Part shown: positions 1-7,993 of the stretch, one piece after another
How positions within the stretch are numbered: the stretch's first letter is position 1
How the letters are laid out: each line of letters begins with the position of its first letter
Source: Microbacterium hydrocarbonoxydans
GTDB taxonomy: Bacteria > Actinomycetota > Actinomycetes > Actinomycetales > Microbacteriaceae
Direction of reading: 5' to 3'
DNA length: 64,000 bases
NCBI RefSeq assembly: GCF_023715885.1
Contig: NZ_JAMBOY010000004.1
Location: 248,001-312,000, forward strand
The notes under the pieces: model-generated
Told to the model about the DNA's origin: nothing
The model's input: the letters and a program-made list of their open reading frames with translations, nothing else
Databases searched by the model: none
Translations under genes and position numbers: made by a program

Positions 1-1364
1 TCGCGGGAACCACCGCGCGAGAGCTCGCCGACCGCATCAGGGCACTCGTCCTCGACGGCCGACTGACGGTCGGAGAGAAGCTGCCGAGCGAGCGGGCGTT
101 CGCACTCGAGATCCGGCGATCGCGTTCGACCACCACTCGCGTGTACGGTCTGCTGGAGGACGACGGGTACGTCTCGCGCGTCCACGGCGGCGGGACGCGC
201 GTCTCGCTCCCTCGCGACACCTGGACTCCCCGCGACGCCGTCGACGACGACGCGATCGATCTCTCGATCGCGTCGATGGACTCCACGCCGGGCCTGTACG
301 ACGCCACGGTGCGCTCACTCCCCCGCCTGGCCGCCCTGCGCGGCACCAGCGGATACTCGCTGCGCGGACTGCCGGAGCTGCGGGATGCCGTCGCGCAGCG
401 CTTCAACCAGCGCGGACTCCCGACCCACGCCGATCAGATCATCATCACCTCCGGAGCGCTCAACGGCCTGAACCTCGTGCTGGCCGCGATCGGACGCCGC
501 GGCGAACGGGCGCTCGTCGAGCAGCCGACCTTCCCCCACGCGCTGGAGGCCCTGCACCGACACGGCTACCGGATGCTCCCGACCCCCGTCGATGTCGGCG
601 GCTGGGACGAGCGTCATGTCGCCGAGACCATCCTGAGCGGGCGACCGCACGTCGCCTACCTGATCCCCGACTTCCACAACCCGACCGGCGCGACCCTGCC
701 CGATCCAGCACGGGAGCGCATCGCGGCGACCGCGCGCAGCGCAGGCACGCTGCTGATCGTCGATGAGACGACGGCCGAGCTCGACATCGACCGCGGGTGG
801 GCGCCGCGCCCGCTCGCCGCCTCCAGCCCCGAGGTCGTGACCCTCGGCTCGATGTCGAAGATCGCCTGGGGCGGTCTGCGGCTCGGCTGGATCCGCGCCG
901 ACCGCTCGCTGATCGCCCGGCTGCTCGCCACGCGCCCCTCCTTCGAGCTGGGAACCGCGTTACTCGAGCAGTGCATCGCGGTGGAACTCCTGCAGGACAT
1001 GCCCGCGTTGACGGCTCACGTCCGTCGGCGCCTGAGCGACGGTCGCGCGGCCGTCGCGGCGGGGATCGAGAACATCGACGGTGTGACGATGCCGCCGGCG
1101 CCGGGCGGCCTGTCGGTGTGGCTCGACCTGGGCGCGCCCGTATCGACCGAGCTCTCCCTCGCGGCCCGCGAGCGCGGACTCATCCTTCCTCCGGGCCCCC
1201 GCTTCGCGACCGGTGGAGTCCTGGAGCGCCACGTGCGAGTGCCGATCACGCTGCCGCCAGACCGCACCGCTCTCGCGATGCAGCGCCTCGGCTCCGCCTG
1301 GGAGGCCGTGACCGCGGGCCGCGCACCGCGCCTGACCGAGATGTCCCACGCCGCGGTCATCTGA
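1..1364 (+). CDS. MocR-type GntR regulator with aminotransferase domain, 5' truncated
   Basis: The frame is open from position 3, so the start lies before the window; 453 codons are visible. The first ~60 residues form a GntR winged helix (ARELADRIRALVLDGRL, then LPSERAFA). After a linker comes a fold-type I aminotransferase domain with the NPTG turn and a PLP-lysine motif SMSKIAWGGLRLGW. This architecture defines MocR regulators, which sense PLP or an amine/amino acid and usually control a neighbouring gene. Its target is probably outside the window, because the next gene is convergent and unrelated. It is followed by a strong hairpin terminator. Confidence 0.9.
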   Translation, partial: AGTTARELADRIRALVLDGRLTVGEKLPSERAFALEIRRSRSTTTRVYGLLEDDGYVSRVHGGGTRVSLPRDTWTPRDAVDDDAIDLSIASMDSTPGLYDATVRSLPRLAALRGTSGYSLRGLPELRDAVAQRFNQRGLPTHADQIIITSGALNGLNLVLAAIGRRGERALVEQPTFPHALEALHRHGYRMLPTPVDVGGWDERHVAETILSGRPHVAYLIPDFHNPTGATLPDPARERIAATARSAGTLLIVDETTAELDIDRGWAPRPLAASSPEVVTLGSMSKIAWGGLRLGWIRADRSLIARLLATRPSFELGTALLEQCIAVELLQDMPALTAHVRRRLSDGRAAVAAGIENIDGVTMPPAPGGLSVWLDLGAPVSTELSLAARERGLILPPGPRFATGGVLERHVRVPITLPPDRTALAMQRLGSAWEAVTAGRAPRLTEMSHAAVI

Positions 1365-1368
1365 CGCA

Positions 1369-1406
1369 GACGAGGACCCCGTCCCTGGCGGGGCGGGGTC
1401 CTCGTC
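1369..1406. terminator. Bidirectional terminator between MocR gene and DUF3145 gene
   Basis: A perfect 12-bp stem GACGAGGACCCC (1369-1380) pairs with GGGGTCCTCGTC (1395-1406) around a 14-nt loop. It sits between convergent genes. There is no T-tract, as is common for actinobacterial terminators. Confidence 0.75.
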
Positions 1407-1505
1407 ATCCGGAGCGGGATACGCCTTCTCAACGCCCGGGAGAGATCACCGGCATCCGACACTCGCGCCTCCACGCTCCACGTCTCTGCACCTGACCGAG
1501 CTCGC

Positions 1506-2009
1506 TTAGCCGACCTTATGCAGCCAGACGACGCGTGCGTCGTCGCTGGCGTGACGGAAGGGTTCGAGCTCCTCGTCCCAGGCAGACCCGAGCGCGATGT
1601 CGAGCTCGCGCTGCAGCTCCGAGGCGCTCCCCGCGGCGATCTCCATCGCGTAGCGGATGCGGTCCTCCCCGATCACGATGTTGCCGGCGGCATCCGTCTG
1701 GGCGTAGTGGATGCCGAGGTCGGGCGTGTGCAGCCAGCGGCCGCCGTCGCTGCGCGGCGTCGGATCCTCCGTGACCTCGAAGCGCAGGTGCTCCCAACCG
1801 CGGATCGCGGTCGCGAGGGCAGCACCGGTGCCGACCGGTCCGTCCCAGTAGAACTCGGCACGGCGTGCGCCGTCGAGCACGGGCTGGTCCGACCAGTCGA
1901 AGTTCACCGCACGACCGATAGCGCGTCCCACCGCCCATTCGAGGTGCGGGCAGAGCGCGCGAGGTGCGGAGTGGATGAACACCACTCCGCGTGCGTACGT
2001 CGTCGCCAT
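1506..2009 (-). CDS. DUF3145 family protein
   Basis: A 167-residue protein with the actinobacterial DUF3145 pattern: N-terminal GVVFIHSAPRALCPHLEWA, central RAEFYWDGPVGTGA and C-terminal WDEELEPFRHASDDARVVWL. No transmembrane segment or signal peptide is visible, so it should be cytoplasmic. It has full family length, but the function is unknown. The start at 2009 follows a GGAGAGATC ribosome site. It is a single gene, convergent with the MocR gene and downstream of the terminator of the oxygenase-like gene. Confidence 0.9.
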   Translation of the reverse strand: MATTYARGVVFIHSAPRALCPHLEWAVGRAIGRAVNFDWSDQPVLDGARRAEFYWDGPVGTGAALATAIRGWEHLRFEVTEDPTPRSDGGRWLHTPDLGIHYAQTDAAGNIVIGEDRIRYAMEIAAGSASELQRELDIALGSAWDEELEPFRHASDDARVVWLHKVG

Positions 2010-2136
2010 GATCTCTCCGTTTCATCAGGTGCGTCTTCCCCAACGACCTGACCACCGAGAGCCCGGCGGATCTATGCGGTTATGCGCCCATTCTCGCCCA
2101 GAGACGAGGAAATCACAAGCGTGTCATTCACACGCC

Positions 2137-2166
2137 GAAGGCCCCGGTCTCGCGACCGGGGCCTTC
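2137..2166 (-). terminator. Terminator of the oxygenase-like gene
   Basis: A perfect 13-bp stem GAAGGCCCCGGTC (2137-2149) pairs with GACCGGGGCCTTC (2154-2166) around the tetraloop TCGC. It lies about 30 nt past the stop codon at 2195. Confidence 0.85.
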
Positions 2167-2194
2167 CGACCCGTTCGGGCCGTTCAGACGAGGA

Positions 2195-2980
2195 TCACGC
2201 CTCGCTCATGGCCTGCTTGACCTGCTGGCCCTTGGCCGCGTAGTACGCGGCGCGAGCGGCGTCGCGGCGGGCCTGCTCGGCGTAGCCGGCCTCGAGCACG
2301 TCCTGCGGCACCTCGACGTTCGGGACGTCCTGGGTGCCGTGGTACTTCTCGATGTAGGCGTCGAGCTCGGGGCCCGAGGTCCACGAGGTGATGAGGCAGT
2401 AGCGCGGCTCGGTGCCCACGTGGGTGGCGGCGTGCCACAGACGTTGGGTGTCGACGATCAGCTGAGCACCGGCCGGCAGAGCGATGCGGTACTCGATGCT
2501 CGGGTCGGTGCGGTTCTCGCGCAGGACGAAGAAGCTGTCCTTGTCGTCGGTGAGGTTGAAGAACCCGCGCACGACCCAGCCGGTGCCGTCGGGGTTCAGT
2601 CGGTTGTTGTCGTCCTGGTGGAGGTTGTAGAGGCACTCGCCGTACGGCGTCGGCTGCAGCTCGATGACGCGGCAGCGGCCGACGTTCGCACCGGGCTCCT
2701 GAGCGCGACGCGTCAGGTTGGGGGCCTTCGCGGTCTGCGAATCGATCCAGACGCCGTCCTTGTCGGTGCGCGGCGGCTTGTGGTTCCAGAAGCCGTTGCA
2801 CTCGATCTCACCCTTGGCGCTCGCGAGCGGTGCGAAGCGGGTGTCGCCGGACGACTTCCAGTCGTTGTACTCGATGTCGAGCCACTCCTTGGGGTCGAGC
2901 TCCTGGTTGTAGCTGTCGAGCACGACGAAGCCCTTGTCTTCGAGCGCCTTGGACTTGATGTATCCCATGATCTGAGTCAT
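2195..2980 (-). CDS. Fe(II)/2-oxoglutarate oxygenase-like protein under an iron box
   Basis: A 261-residue cytoplasmic protein with no signal peptide. No exact family name was recognised. The spacing of possible metal and co-substrate ligands resembles a double-stranded beta-helix Fe(II)/2OG oxygenase: H121-x-D123 (NLHQDDN), a distal H183 (LWHAATH) and R193 ten residues later, the usual place for the 2OG-binding basic residue. The C-terminal 40 residues are Ala- and charge-rich, probably a helical tail. It is a single gene with its own terminator. A DtxR/IdeR-like box lies 41-59 bp upstream, so iron-dependent repression is likely. The substrate is unknown; the oxygenase assignment rests on motif spacing only. 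Confidence 0.65.
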   Translation of the reverse strand: MTQIMGYIKSKALEDKGFVVLDSYNQELDPKEWLDIEYNDWKSSGDTRFAPLASAKGEIECNGFWNHKPPRTDKDGVWIDSQTAKAPNLTRRAQEPGANVGRCRVIELQPTPYGECLYNLHQDDNNRLNPDGTGWVVRGFFNLTDDKDSFFVLRENRTDPSIEYRIALPAGAQLIVDTQRLWHAATHVGTEPRYCLITSWTSGPELDAYIEKYHGTQDVPNVEVPQDVLEAGYAEQARRDAARAAYYAAKGQQVKQAMSEA

Positions 2981-3020
2981 GTCCTCTCATCGGGGGCCAG
3001 CACGTTTTAACAGGCCCTGA

Positions 3021-3039
3021 TAAGGCAAGCCTAACAGCG
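3021..3039. promoter_or_regulatory. DtxR/IdeR-like iron box
   Basis: TAAGGCAAGCCTAAC at 3021-3035 matches 14 of the first 15 positions of the 19-bp consensus TWAGGTWAGSCTWACCTWA; the last four positions do not match. It overlaps the probable -35 region of the minus-strand gene that starts at 2980. Confidence 0.7.
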
Positions 3040-3080
3040 GGGCGCGGAGCGCCAGCCGAGGGCCGCCGTGAATAAGCGAA

Positions 3081-3086
3081 TAGACT
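3081..3086 (+). promoter_or_regulatory. Probable -10 box of the DUF262 operon
   Basis: TAGACT fits the actinobacterial -10 pattern TANNNT and lies about 60 bp before the start at 3145. The -35 is not recognisable. Downstream, GGCGCCCGGCG occurs twice (3093-3103 and 3111-3121), an 18-bp-spaced direct repeat in the leader. Confidence 0.45.
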
Positions 3087-3144
3087 GAATCGGGCGCCCG
3101 GCGACTCCACGGCGCCCGGCGTCATGGGAGGGCGAGACATCAGC

Positions 3145-5148
3145 ATGAGCACTGCGACCAACGTCGAGGCGACAGCTGTCAACACGATCGAATGGCTCGC
3201 AGCGGACTCCACCACCATCGTTGTACCGGTGTACCAGCGGCAGTATCGGTGGGACATCGGCGGATGCGAGCGGCTGCTCGCCGACGTTCGCGCGGTGGCC
3301 GCCGAGGACGAGTCGCATCGGCACTTCATCGGCTCGATCCTCTCTGCGGCGGACGACTCGGATGCCGACACCGACCTGGTGCTCATCGACGGGCAACAGC
3401 GCATCACCACCCTCATGCTGCTCATCGCCGCGCTGCAGCATGCCGTGCGTGACAGCGACCCCGCCCTGTCCGCCGAGCTCTCCCGCGTGCTGGTGCGCCC
3501 CGACGACGCCGACCGCACCAAGCTCCGACCGCATGACGCGTGGGCGGACCTGTACGAATCCGTCGTTCTCGAGCGCGGCGACAGCACCGCGCGCGAGTCG
3601 AGGTTCGACGACAACTACGCGTTCTTCCGCAGCCAGGTGCACGCCGACGAGGCGGCGGCGATCTGGCGGGGGCTGCAGCGACTCGAGCACGTGTCGATCA
3701 CGTTGGGCTCCGGCGCGAACGCGCAGCAGATCTTCGAGAGCCTGAACTCGACGGGCGAGCCGCTGCGCGACCATGAGCTCATCCACAACTACATTCTCAT
3801 GGGCCTCACACACGCCGAGCAGCTCGACGTCGAAGCGCGATTCTGGCTTCCGATCGAGCGGCACACGGGCGAGACGATCGGCGCCTTCTGGCGCCACTAT
3901 CTCGTCATGACGACCGGCCGGGAAGTCGCGGCCAACGGCGAGCACGGCGTGTACAGCGCGTTCCGGCACTCCTTTCCGCGCGTCGACGTCGAGCACCTGC
4001 AGGCGGATGCCGAGGTCTGGCGCCACTACGCCGAGATCTACGGCATCCTGCTCGATCCCTCGCTCGAGAGCGATCCGGGGATCGCACGGCAGTTGGAGTT
4101 CGTCAACACGTTCGGGCGCGCGGCGTACCCGCTCGTGCTGAGCGCTTACAGCGACCACGCGCGGGGTCTGATCTCCCGCGACGAGCTCATCCTGACGCTC
4201 GAGCGCATCCAGGCGGTGTACCTGCGGCGCACCCTCGTGAACCTTCCGAACGAGCGCCTCGTGGCTCGGCTCGTCCGAGCACGCGCGCTCGGTCATGACG
4301 CACTGGAGCGGGCCTTCGCGCGCATCACGCCCTCGGACGAGCGAGTGAGCGCGGTCCTGAAGTACAGCGAGCTCCCCCATCCCGCGTACGTGCTCGGGCG
4401 ACTTGAAGGCGTCGACGACACCGCCGACTTCGACGTCGAGCACATCGTCCCGACCGTCCCCAGCGACGCCTGGTCGGGCGACGGCGAACGCGAATGGATC
4501 GACTACTCCGACGACGAGCGGAACGCGCATCGGGCGCTCGCCCCGACGCTCGGCAACCTCACGCTCCTCGAGCAGGCGCTGTCCGAGCGGTACTTCGGCG
4601 AGTCCTACCCCGTGAAGCGCACCTCCGCGTACGCGAGGAGCGCTGTGCCGGAGACGGCTGCACTGCAGGGCACCGAGACCTGGGGCACGGCGGCCATCTC
4701 GCAGCGCACGGTCCGGCTGACCGCCGATCTGCTCCGTATCTGGGCGCGCCCCGCCCTGCCCGAGATCGACGACGACGGCCTGACCCCGATCCTCGACGCT
4801 GTGCGCCGACGCGGCTGGCCCGCCGGGTGGGAGCGCGAGTTCGAGTACGTCGAGTACCGGGGCGAGCGCTGGGAGGTGTACGACGTCAAGCACCTCTTCA
4901 ACCGGGTCTTCCGTCGGGCCTGGACCGATACGCGCGATGCCGCGGTCACGTACTGCGCTGCTCACGGCGGACCGATCTACGATCAGACCGCATGGAAGGG
5001 TCAGTGGGACCAGCTCGACGACACCCACCACCTCTACATGGGCTGGGACTCGAATTACATGATGAGCGCCGTCCAGGGCGTGCTCCAGGAGGCGGGCATC
5101 GCCTCGGAGGTCTTCGTGAAGTACTCCTACATCGGGAACGTGATGTGA
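3145..5148 (+). CDS. DUF262/DUF1524 protein, fused GmrSD-like nuclease
   Basis: The start at 3145 is preferred over the ATG at 3124 because GGAGGG lies just upstream of it; length 667 residues. The N-terminal DUF262 domain has VPVYQRQYRW (~28-37) and IDGQQRITT (~81-89), the NTP-binding motifs of GmrS/ParB-like proteins. The DUF1524 HNH-type nuclease motif D-V-E-H433-I-V-P is followed by GNLTLL. The last ~110 residues (WEREFEYVEYRGERWEVYDVK onward) match nothing I recognise. Fused GmrSD proteins are type IV restriction enzymes that cut modified DNA; some DUF262 proteins act in other defence roles. The next gene starts 1 nt after its stop. Confidence 0.85.
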   Translation: MSTATNVEATAVNTIEWLAADSTTIVVPVYQRQYRWDIGGCERLLADVRAVAAEDESHRHFIGSILSAADDSDADTDLVLIDGQQRITTLMLLIAALQHAVRDSDPALSAELSRVLVRPDDADRTKLRPHDAWADLYESVVLERGDSTARESRFDDNYAFFRSQVHADEAAAIWRGLQRLEHVSITLGSGANAQQIFESLNSTGEPLRDHELIHNYILMGLTHAEQLDVEARFWLPIERHTGETIGAFWRHYLVMTTGREVAANGEHGVYSAFRHSFPRVDVEHLQADAEVWRHYAEIYGILLDPSLESDPGIARQLEFVNTFGRAAYPLVLSAYSDHARGLISRDELILTLERIQAVYLRRTLVNLPNERLVARLVRARALGHDALERAFARITPSDERVSAVLKYSELPHPAYVLGRLEGVDDTADFDVEHIVPTVPSDAWSGDGEREWIDYSDDERNAHRALAPTLGNLTLLEQALSERYFGESYPVKRTSAYARSAVPETAALQGTETWGTAAISQRTVRLTADLLRIWARPALPEIDDDGLTPILDAVRRRGWPAGWEREFEYVEYRGERWEVYDVKHLFNRVFRRAWTDTRDAAVTYCAAHGGPIYDQTAWKGQWDQLDDTHHLYMGWDSNYMMSAVQGVLQEAGIASEVFVKYSYIGNVM

Positions 5149-5149
5149 C

Positions 5150-6403
5150 ATGACCGGCACCACCACCATCCACCGCCTGTTCGACCTCGCGATCGAGGAG
5201 CACACGCTCACCGTCCCGCTCGTGTGGGACGATCCGGCCGACACCCGCACAATTGACATCTTCGCGCGCGTGGTGACCAGGGACGGCGGGGATTCGCTCC
5301 CCTATCTCGTCTACCTCCAGGGCGGACCGGGGCACGAGGCCCCGCGCCCGTTCCACTCGTCGACCGCCCCTGCCTGGCTCGACGAGGCGCTCGCGCACTA
5401 CCGCGTCGTGATGCTGGATCAGCGCGGAACAGGACTGTCGACGCCCGTCGGCGACGACGATCTGAGCCTCGGCGCCTCCGCCGTCGCGGAGTACATCACC
5501 CATCTCCGCGCCGATTCGATCGTCCGCGACTGCGAGGCGATGCGCGAGCACCTGGGCGCCATCACCTGGAGTCTGCTCGGACAGTCCTTCGGCGGGTTCA
5601 CGACGCTGGCCTACCTCTCGACCGATGCGAGCTCGCTCGCCGACGTGTTCATCACCGGCGGGCTCAGCGCGGTCGGACGCCACCCCGACGACGTCTACGC
5701 GCTCTGCTACGACAAGATGCGCGACGCCTCGGAGCGCTACTACCGGCGTTTCCCCGAGCACCGCGACCGCATGCGTCGCCTGGTCGATCATGCTGACGCG
5801 GGAGACATCGTCCTTCCCGACGGCGAGGTCGTGTCGCGCTCGCGGCTGCGATCGGTCGGGTCGGCCCTCGGCATGAACGAGGGGTGGCAGACGCTCTGGT
5901 CGCTGCTCGAACGCGATCACCGCTCGAACGCTTTCCGCTACGACCTCATGAACGCGATGCCGTACGGAGGCCGCAACCCGCTCTACTTCGTCTTCCACGA
6001 GTCGAGCTACGCCGATGGGCACGCGACGCGATGGTCGGCGGAGCGCACCGAGCCGGACGACTTCCGCGACGACGTCACGCTCTTCACCGGCGAGCACATC
6101 CGCCGCGAGTGGACCGACACCGTCCCGGCTTTCCAGCCGTGGCGCGACGTCGCCCTCGAGCTCGCGGAGTTCGAGTGGCCGCGCCTGTACGATCGCGTGG
6201 CCATCGAGACTTCCGGTGCCACGGGCGCCGCCGCGGTCTACGCGAACGACGTGTACGTGCCGCTGGAGTTCTCGCTCGAGACGGGTCGGCTGCTCCCTGG
6301 CGTGGAGCTCTGGGTGACGAGCGAGCACGAGCACAACGGCCTGCGCTCCGGTCCGGTGCTCACGCACCTGATCGATCTCGCCCACGGCCGACGCATCCGC
6401 TGA
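5150..6403 (+). CDS. S33-family alpha/beta hydrolase, proline iminopeptidase-like
   Basis: A 417-residue cytoplasmic protein. It has the proline iminopeptidase signatures GGPG (~58-61, oxyanion region), DQRGTG (~90-95) and the nucleophile elbow GQSFGG with Ser146. A C-terminal His lies in the SEHEHNG region, where the catalytic His of this family occurs. Length fits the longer actinobacterial S33 peptidases. It begins 1 nt after the DUF262 stop, so the two are cotranscribed and translationally coupled. Whether it takes part in the DUF262 function or is a peptidase that happens to share the operon cannot be told from sequence. Confidence 0.85.
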   Translation: MTGTTTIHRLFDLAIEEHTLTVPLVWDDPADTRTIDIFARVVTRDGGDSLPYLVYLQGGPGHEAPRPFHSSTAPAWLDEALAHYRVVMLDQRGTGLSTPVGDDDLSLGASAVAEYITHLRADSIVRDCEAMREHLGAITWSLLGQSFGGFTTLAYLSTDASSLADVFITGGLSAVGRHPDDVYALCYDKMRDASERYYRRFPEHRDRMRRLVDHADAGDIVLPDGEVVSRSRLRSVGSALGMNEGWQTLWSLLERDHRSNAFRYDLMNAMPYGGRNPLYFVFHESSYADGHATRWSAERTEPDDFRDDVTLFTGEHIRREWTDTVPAFQPWRDVALELAEFEWPRLYDRVAIETSGATGAAAVYANDVYVPLEFSLETGRLLPGVELWVTSEHEHNGLRSGPVLTHLIDLAHGRRIR

Positions 6404-6443
6404 GATCATCCCGTGGTCGGATGCCGCCGACGGCGGGGTCGCC

Positions 6444-6449
6444 TAGCCT
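6444..6449 (+). promoter_or_regulatory. Leaderless -10 box before small membrane protein
   Basis: TAGCCT ends 6 nt before the ATG at 6456, so transcription should begin at or next to the start codon. Confidence 0.6.
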
Positions 6450-6455
6450 GGTTCC

Positions 6456-6737
6456 ATGGCCGAGACGATAGGGATGCTTCTGACGATCGCGATCGTTCTG
6501 CTGGTCGTGATCATGATCGTCGTCGTGATCGTCGCCGTCTACTCGCGCATGCCGCTCGAGCGGAAGTACGAGGGCCCGGGCGGAGGGCTCGGCGGGTCGT
6601 TCGAGGCGGTCTCGATGCCGTCCGCTCACGACGCCGGCGTCGAGCGTGACCGTCAGACGAAGCGCACGGCACCGGCTCCCGTCGCGGGTGACCCGCCCGA
6701 CGGCATCCGCGGCGATCGCATCACGCTCGAACTCTGA
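6456..6737 (+). CDS. Small single-pass membrane protein
   Basis: A 93-residue protein with one strongly hydrophobic segment (about residues 5-29, TIGMLLTIAIVLLVVIMIVV) and a polar, charged cytoplasmic-type tail with Gly-rich GPGGGLGG. No known domain was recognised. It has its own leaderless promoter and is followed by a bidirectional terminator. The function is unknown. Confidence 0.7.
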   Translation: MAETIGMLLTIAIVLLVVIMIVVVIVAVYSRMPLERKYEGPGGGLGGSFEAVSMPSAHDAGVERDRQTKRTAPAPVAGDPPDGIRGDRITLEL

Positions 6738-6769
6738 GGCGGCGACCGCCGGTTCGGCGCCCCGAACGC

Positions 6770-6807
6770 GATGAAGGCCCCGGTTCCGAGGAACCGGGGC
6801 CTTCATC
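6770..6807. terminator. Bidirectional terminator, membrane protein / rpmE2
   Basis: A perfect 17-bp stem (6770-6786 with 6791-6807; GATGAAGGCCCCGGTTC) closes on a CGAG tetraloop between convergent genes. It shares the core AAGGCCCCGG with the terminator at 2137. Confidence 0.9.
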
Positions 6808-6819
6808 GTGGCGATGTCG

Positions 6820-7077
6820 TTACTTGGACGAGCCGCCGAAGCCCTTGAAGCGCTGGTTGAACTTCTCGACGCGGCCGGCCGAGTCCATGATGCGCTGCTT
6901 GCCCGTGTAGAACGGGTGCGAGGCCGAGGAGATCTCGACGTCGATCACCGGGTACTCCACGCCGTCCAGCTCGACGGTCTTGTCGCTGGTCACGGTCGAA
7001 CGGGTGAGGAAGGTCTCGCCCGATCCGAGGTCGCGGAACACGACGGCCTTGTACTCGGGGTGAATGTCAGTCTTCAT
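6820..7077 (-). CDS. rpmE2: 50S ribosomal protein L31 type B
   Basis: An 85-residue L31 starting [16 protein letters not shown] and ending with the basic tail [11 protein letters not shown]. It has the long type-B form. The CxxC zinc ligands of the zinc-dependent form are absent, so this is the zinc-independent C- paralogue. In many bacteria that form replaces the zinc form when Zur senses zinc shortage; here no Zur box was recognised, and it may be the only L31. A weak AAGGAA ribosome site precedes the start. Confidence 0.95.
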   Translation of the reverse strand: MKTDIHPEYKAVVFRDLGSGETFLTRSTVTSDKTVELDGVEYPVIDVEISSASHPFYTGKQRIMDSAGRVEKFNQRFKGFGGSSK

Positions 7078-7095
7078 GGGATTCCTTAGCTACTG

Positions 7096-7113
7096 CCCTG
7101 GATTGTGCCAGGG
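7096..7113 (-). other. Hairpin in the rpmE2 5' leader
   Basis: CCCTGG (7096-7101) pairs with CCAGGG (7108-7113) 19-36 nt upstream of the rpmE2 start, just above the ribosome-binding region. It is a candidate for translational autoregulation by L31, which is inference only. Confidence 0.4.
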
Positions 7114-7151
7114 ACGAGGGAAGTCTGCGGTGCCGAACGCACCAAGGATCG

Positions 7152-7181
7152 ATTCTAACAGGAGTTGCGCGCAGTGAGTAA
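7152..7181 (-). promoter_or_regulatory. Probable rpmE2 promoter
   Basis: On the minus strand TTACTC (7176-7181) is a possible -35, followed after 18 bp by TAGAAT (7152-7157), a good -10. It gives a leader of about 70 nt containing the hairpin. Confidence 0.5.
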
Positions 7182-7189
7182 CCCGGCGA

Positions 7190-7975
7190 TCAGGATGCCG
7201 CGCGGGCCGCGTAGCGCCCGTCTTCACTGCTCAGCGTGATCGGCATGCCGAAGGTCTCGCCGAGCGCTTCAGCGGTGAGCGTCTCGGCGATCGGCCCGGC
7301 TGCCACGACCGAGCCGTCGCGGATCAGCAGCACGTGGGTGAATCCGACGGGGATCTCCTCGACGTGATGAGTGACCATGAGCATCGCCGGGGTGGTCGGC
7401 GACGACGCGTAGCCGCTGAGCAGCGCGAGCAGCTCCTCGCGGGAGCCGAGGTCGAGCGAGGCGGTGGGCTCGTCGAGCAGCAGCAGCTCGGGGTCGGTCA
7501 TGACGGCGCGTGCGATCTGGACGCGCTTCTGCTCTCCGTCACTGAGGGTTCCGAAGGTGCGGTCGGCGAGGTGGTCGAGCCGCCAGTCGCCGAGCACGCG
7601 CAGGGCGCGGCGCTCGTCGATGTCCTCATAGCTCTCGTTCCAGCGGCCGAGCACCGAGTACGCGGCCGTGAGGACGGTGTTGAGCACGGTCTCGTCGCGC
7701 GGCACGCGCTTGGCCATCGCCGACGACGCGAAGCCGATGCGCGGGCGCACCTCGAACACGTCGGTCCGTCCGAGGGTCTCACCCAGCACCGTCACGGTTC
7801 CCGAGGTCGGGTGCATGAGCGTGTCGGCGAGCTGAAGCAGCGTGGTCTTGCCCGCGCCGTTGGGTCCGAGGATCACCCACCGCTGATCGTCGGCGACCTG
7901 CCAGGTCACGTGATCGATGATGTTGCGCCCCTCGCGGCGCACGACGACGTCGGTGAATTCCAGAGCGCTCGACAT
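7190..7975 (-). CDS. Stand-alone ABC ATPase
   Basis: A 261-residue cytoplasmic ATP-binding subunit with a complete cycle of motifs: Walker A GPNGAGKTT (~38-46), signature LSDGEQKRVQIAR (Asp replaces the usual Gly after LS), Walker B LLLLDEPTASLD, and H-loop VTHHVEE. No permease or binding protein is adjacent, and the glycogen genes next to it are unrelated. It resembles orphan ATPases of the ModF/YlmA kind; transport substrate and partner are unknown. Confidence 0.85.
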   Translation of the reverse strand: MSSALEFTDVVVRREGRNIIDHVTWQVADDQRWVILGPNGAGKTTLLQLADTLMHPTSGTVTVLGETLGRTDVFEVRPRIGFASSAMAKRVPRDETVLNTVLTAAYSVLGRWNESYEDIDERRALRVLGDWRLDHLADRTFGTLSDGEQKRVQIARAVMTDPELLLLDEPTASLDLGSREELLALLSGYASSPTTPAMLMVTHHVEEIPVGFTHVLLIRDGSVVAAGPIAETLTAEALGETFGMPITLSSEDGRYAARAAS

Positions 7976-7982
7976 GCGCTCC

Positions 7983-7988
7983 AGCCTA
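7983..7988 (-). promoter_or_regulatory. Near-leaderless -10 box of the ABC ATPase gene
   Basis: On the minus strand TAGGCT ends 7 nt before the ATG at 7975, one base more than the 6-nt spacing common in this window. Confidence 0.55.
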
Positions 7989-7993
7989 TCGGC

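Noticed and set aside
3031..5259. Open frame of 742 codons on the minus strand, opposite the DUF262 gene
   Set aside because: It is antisense to a gene with clear domains. Its residues are Arg/Val/Asp-biased with no motif, as expected for the complement of GC-rich codons.
2137..6807. Shared AAGGCCCCGG core in the terminators at 2137 and 6770, considered as a mobile repeat
   Set aside because: The similarity is limited to a GC-rich stem that ends transcription units; the flanks differ.
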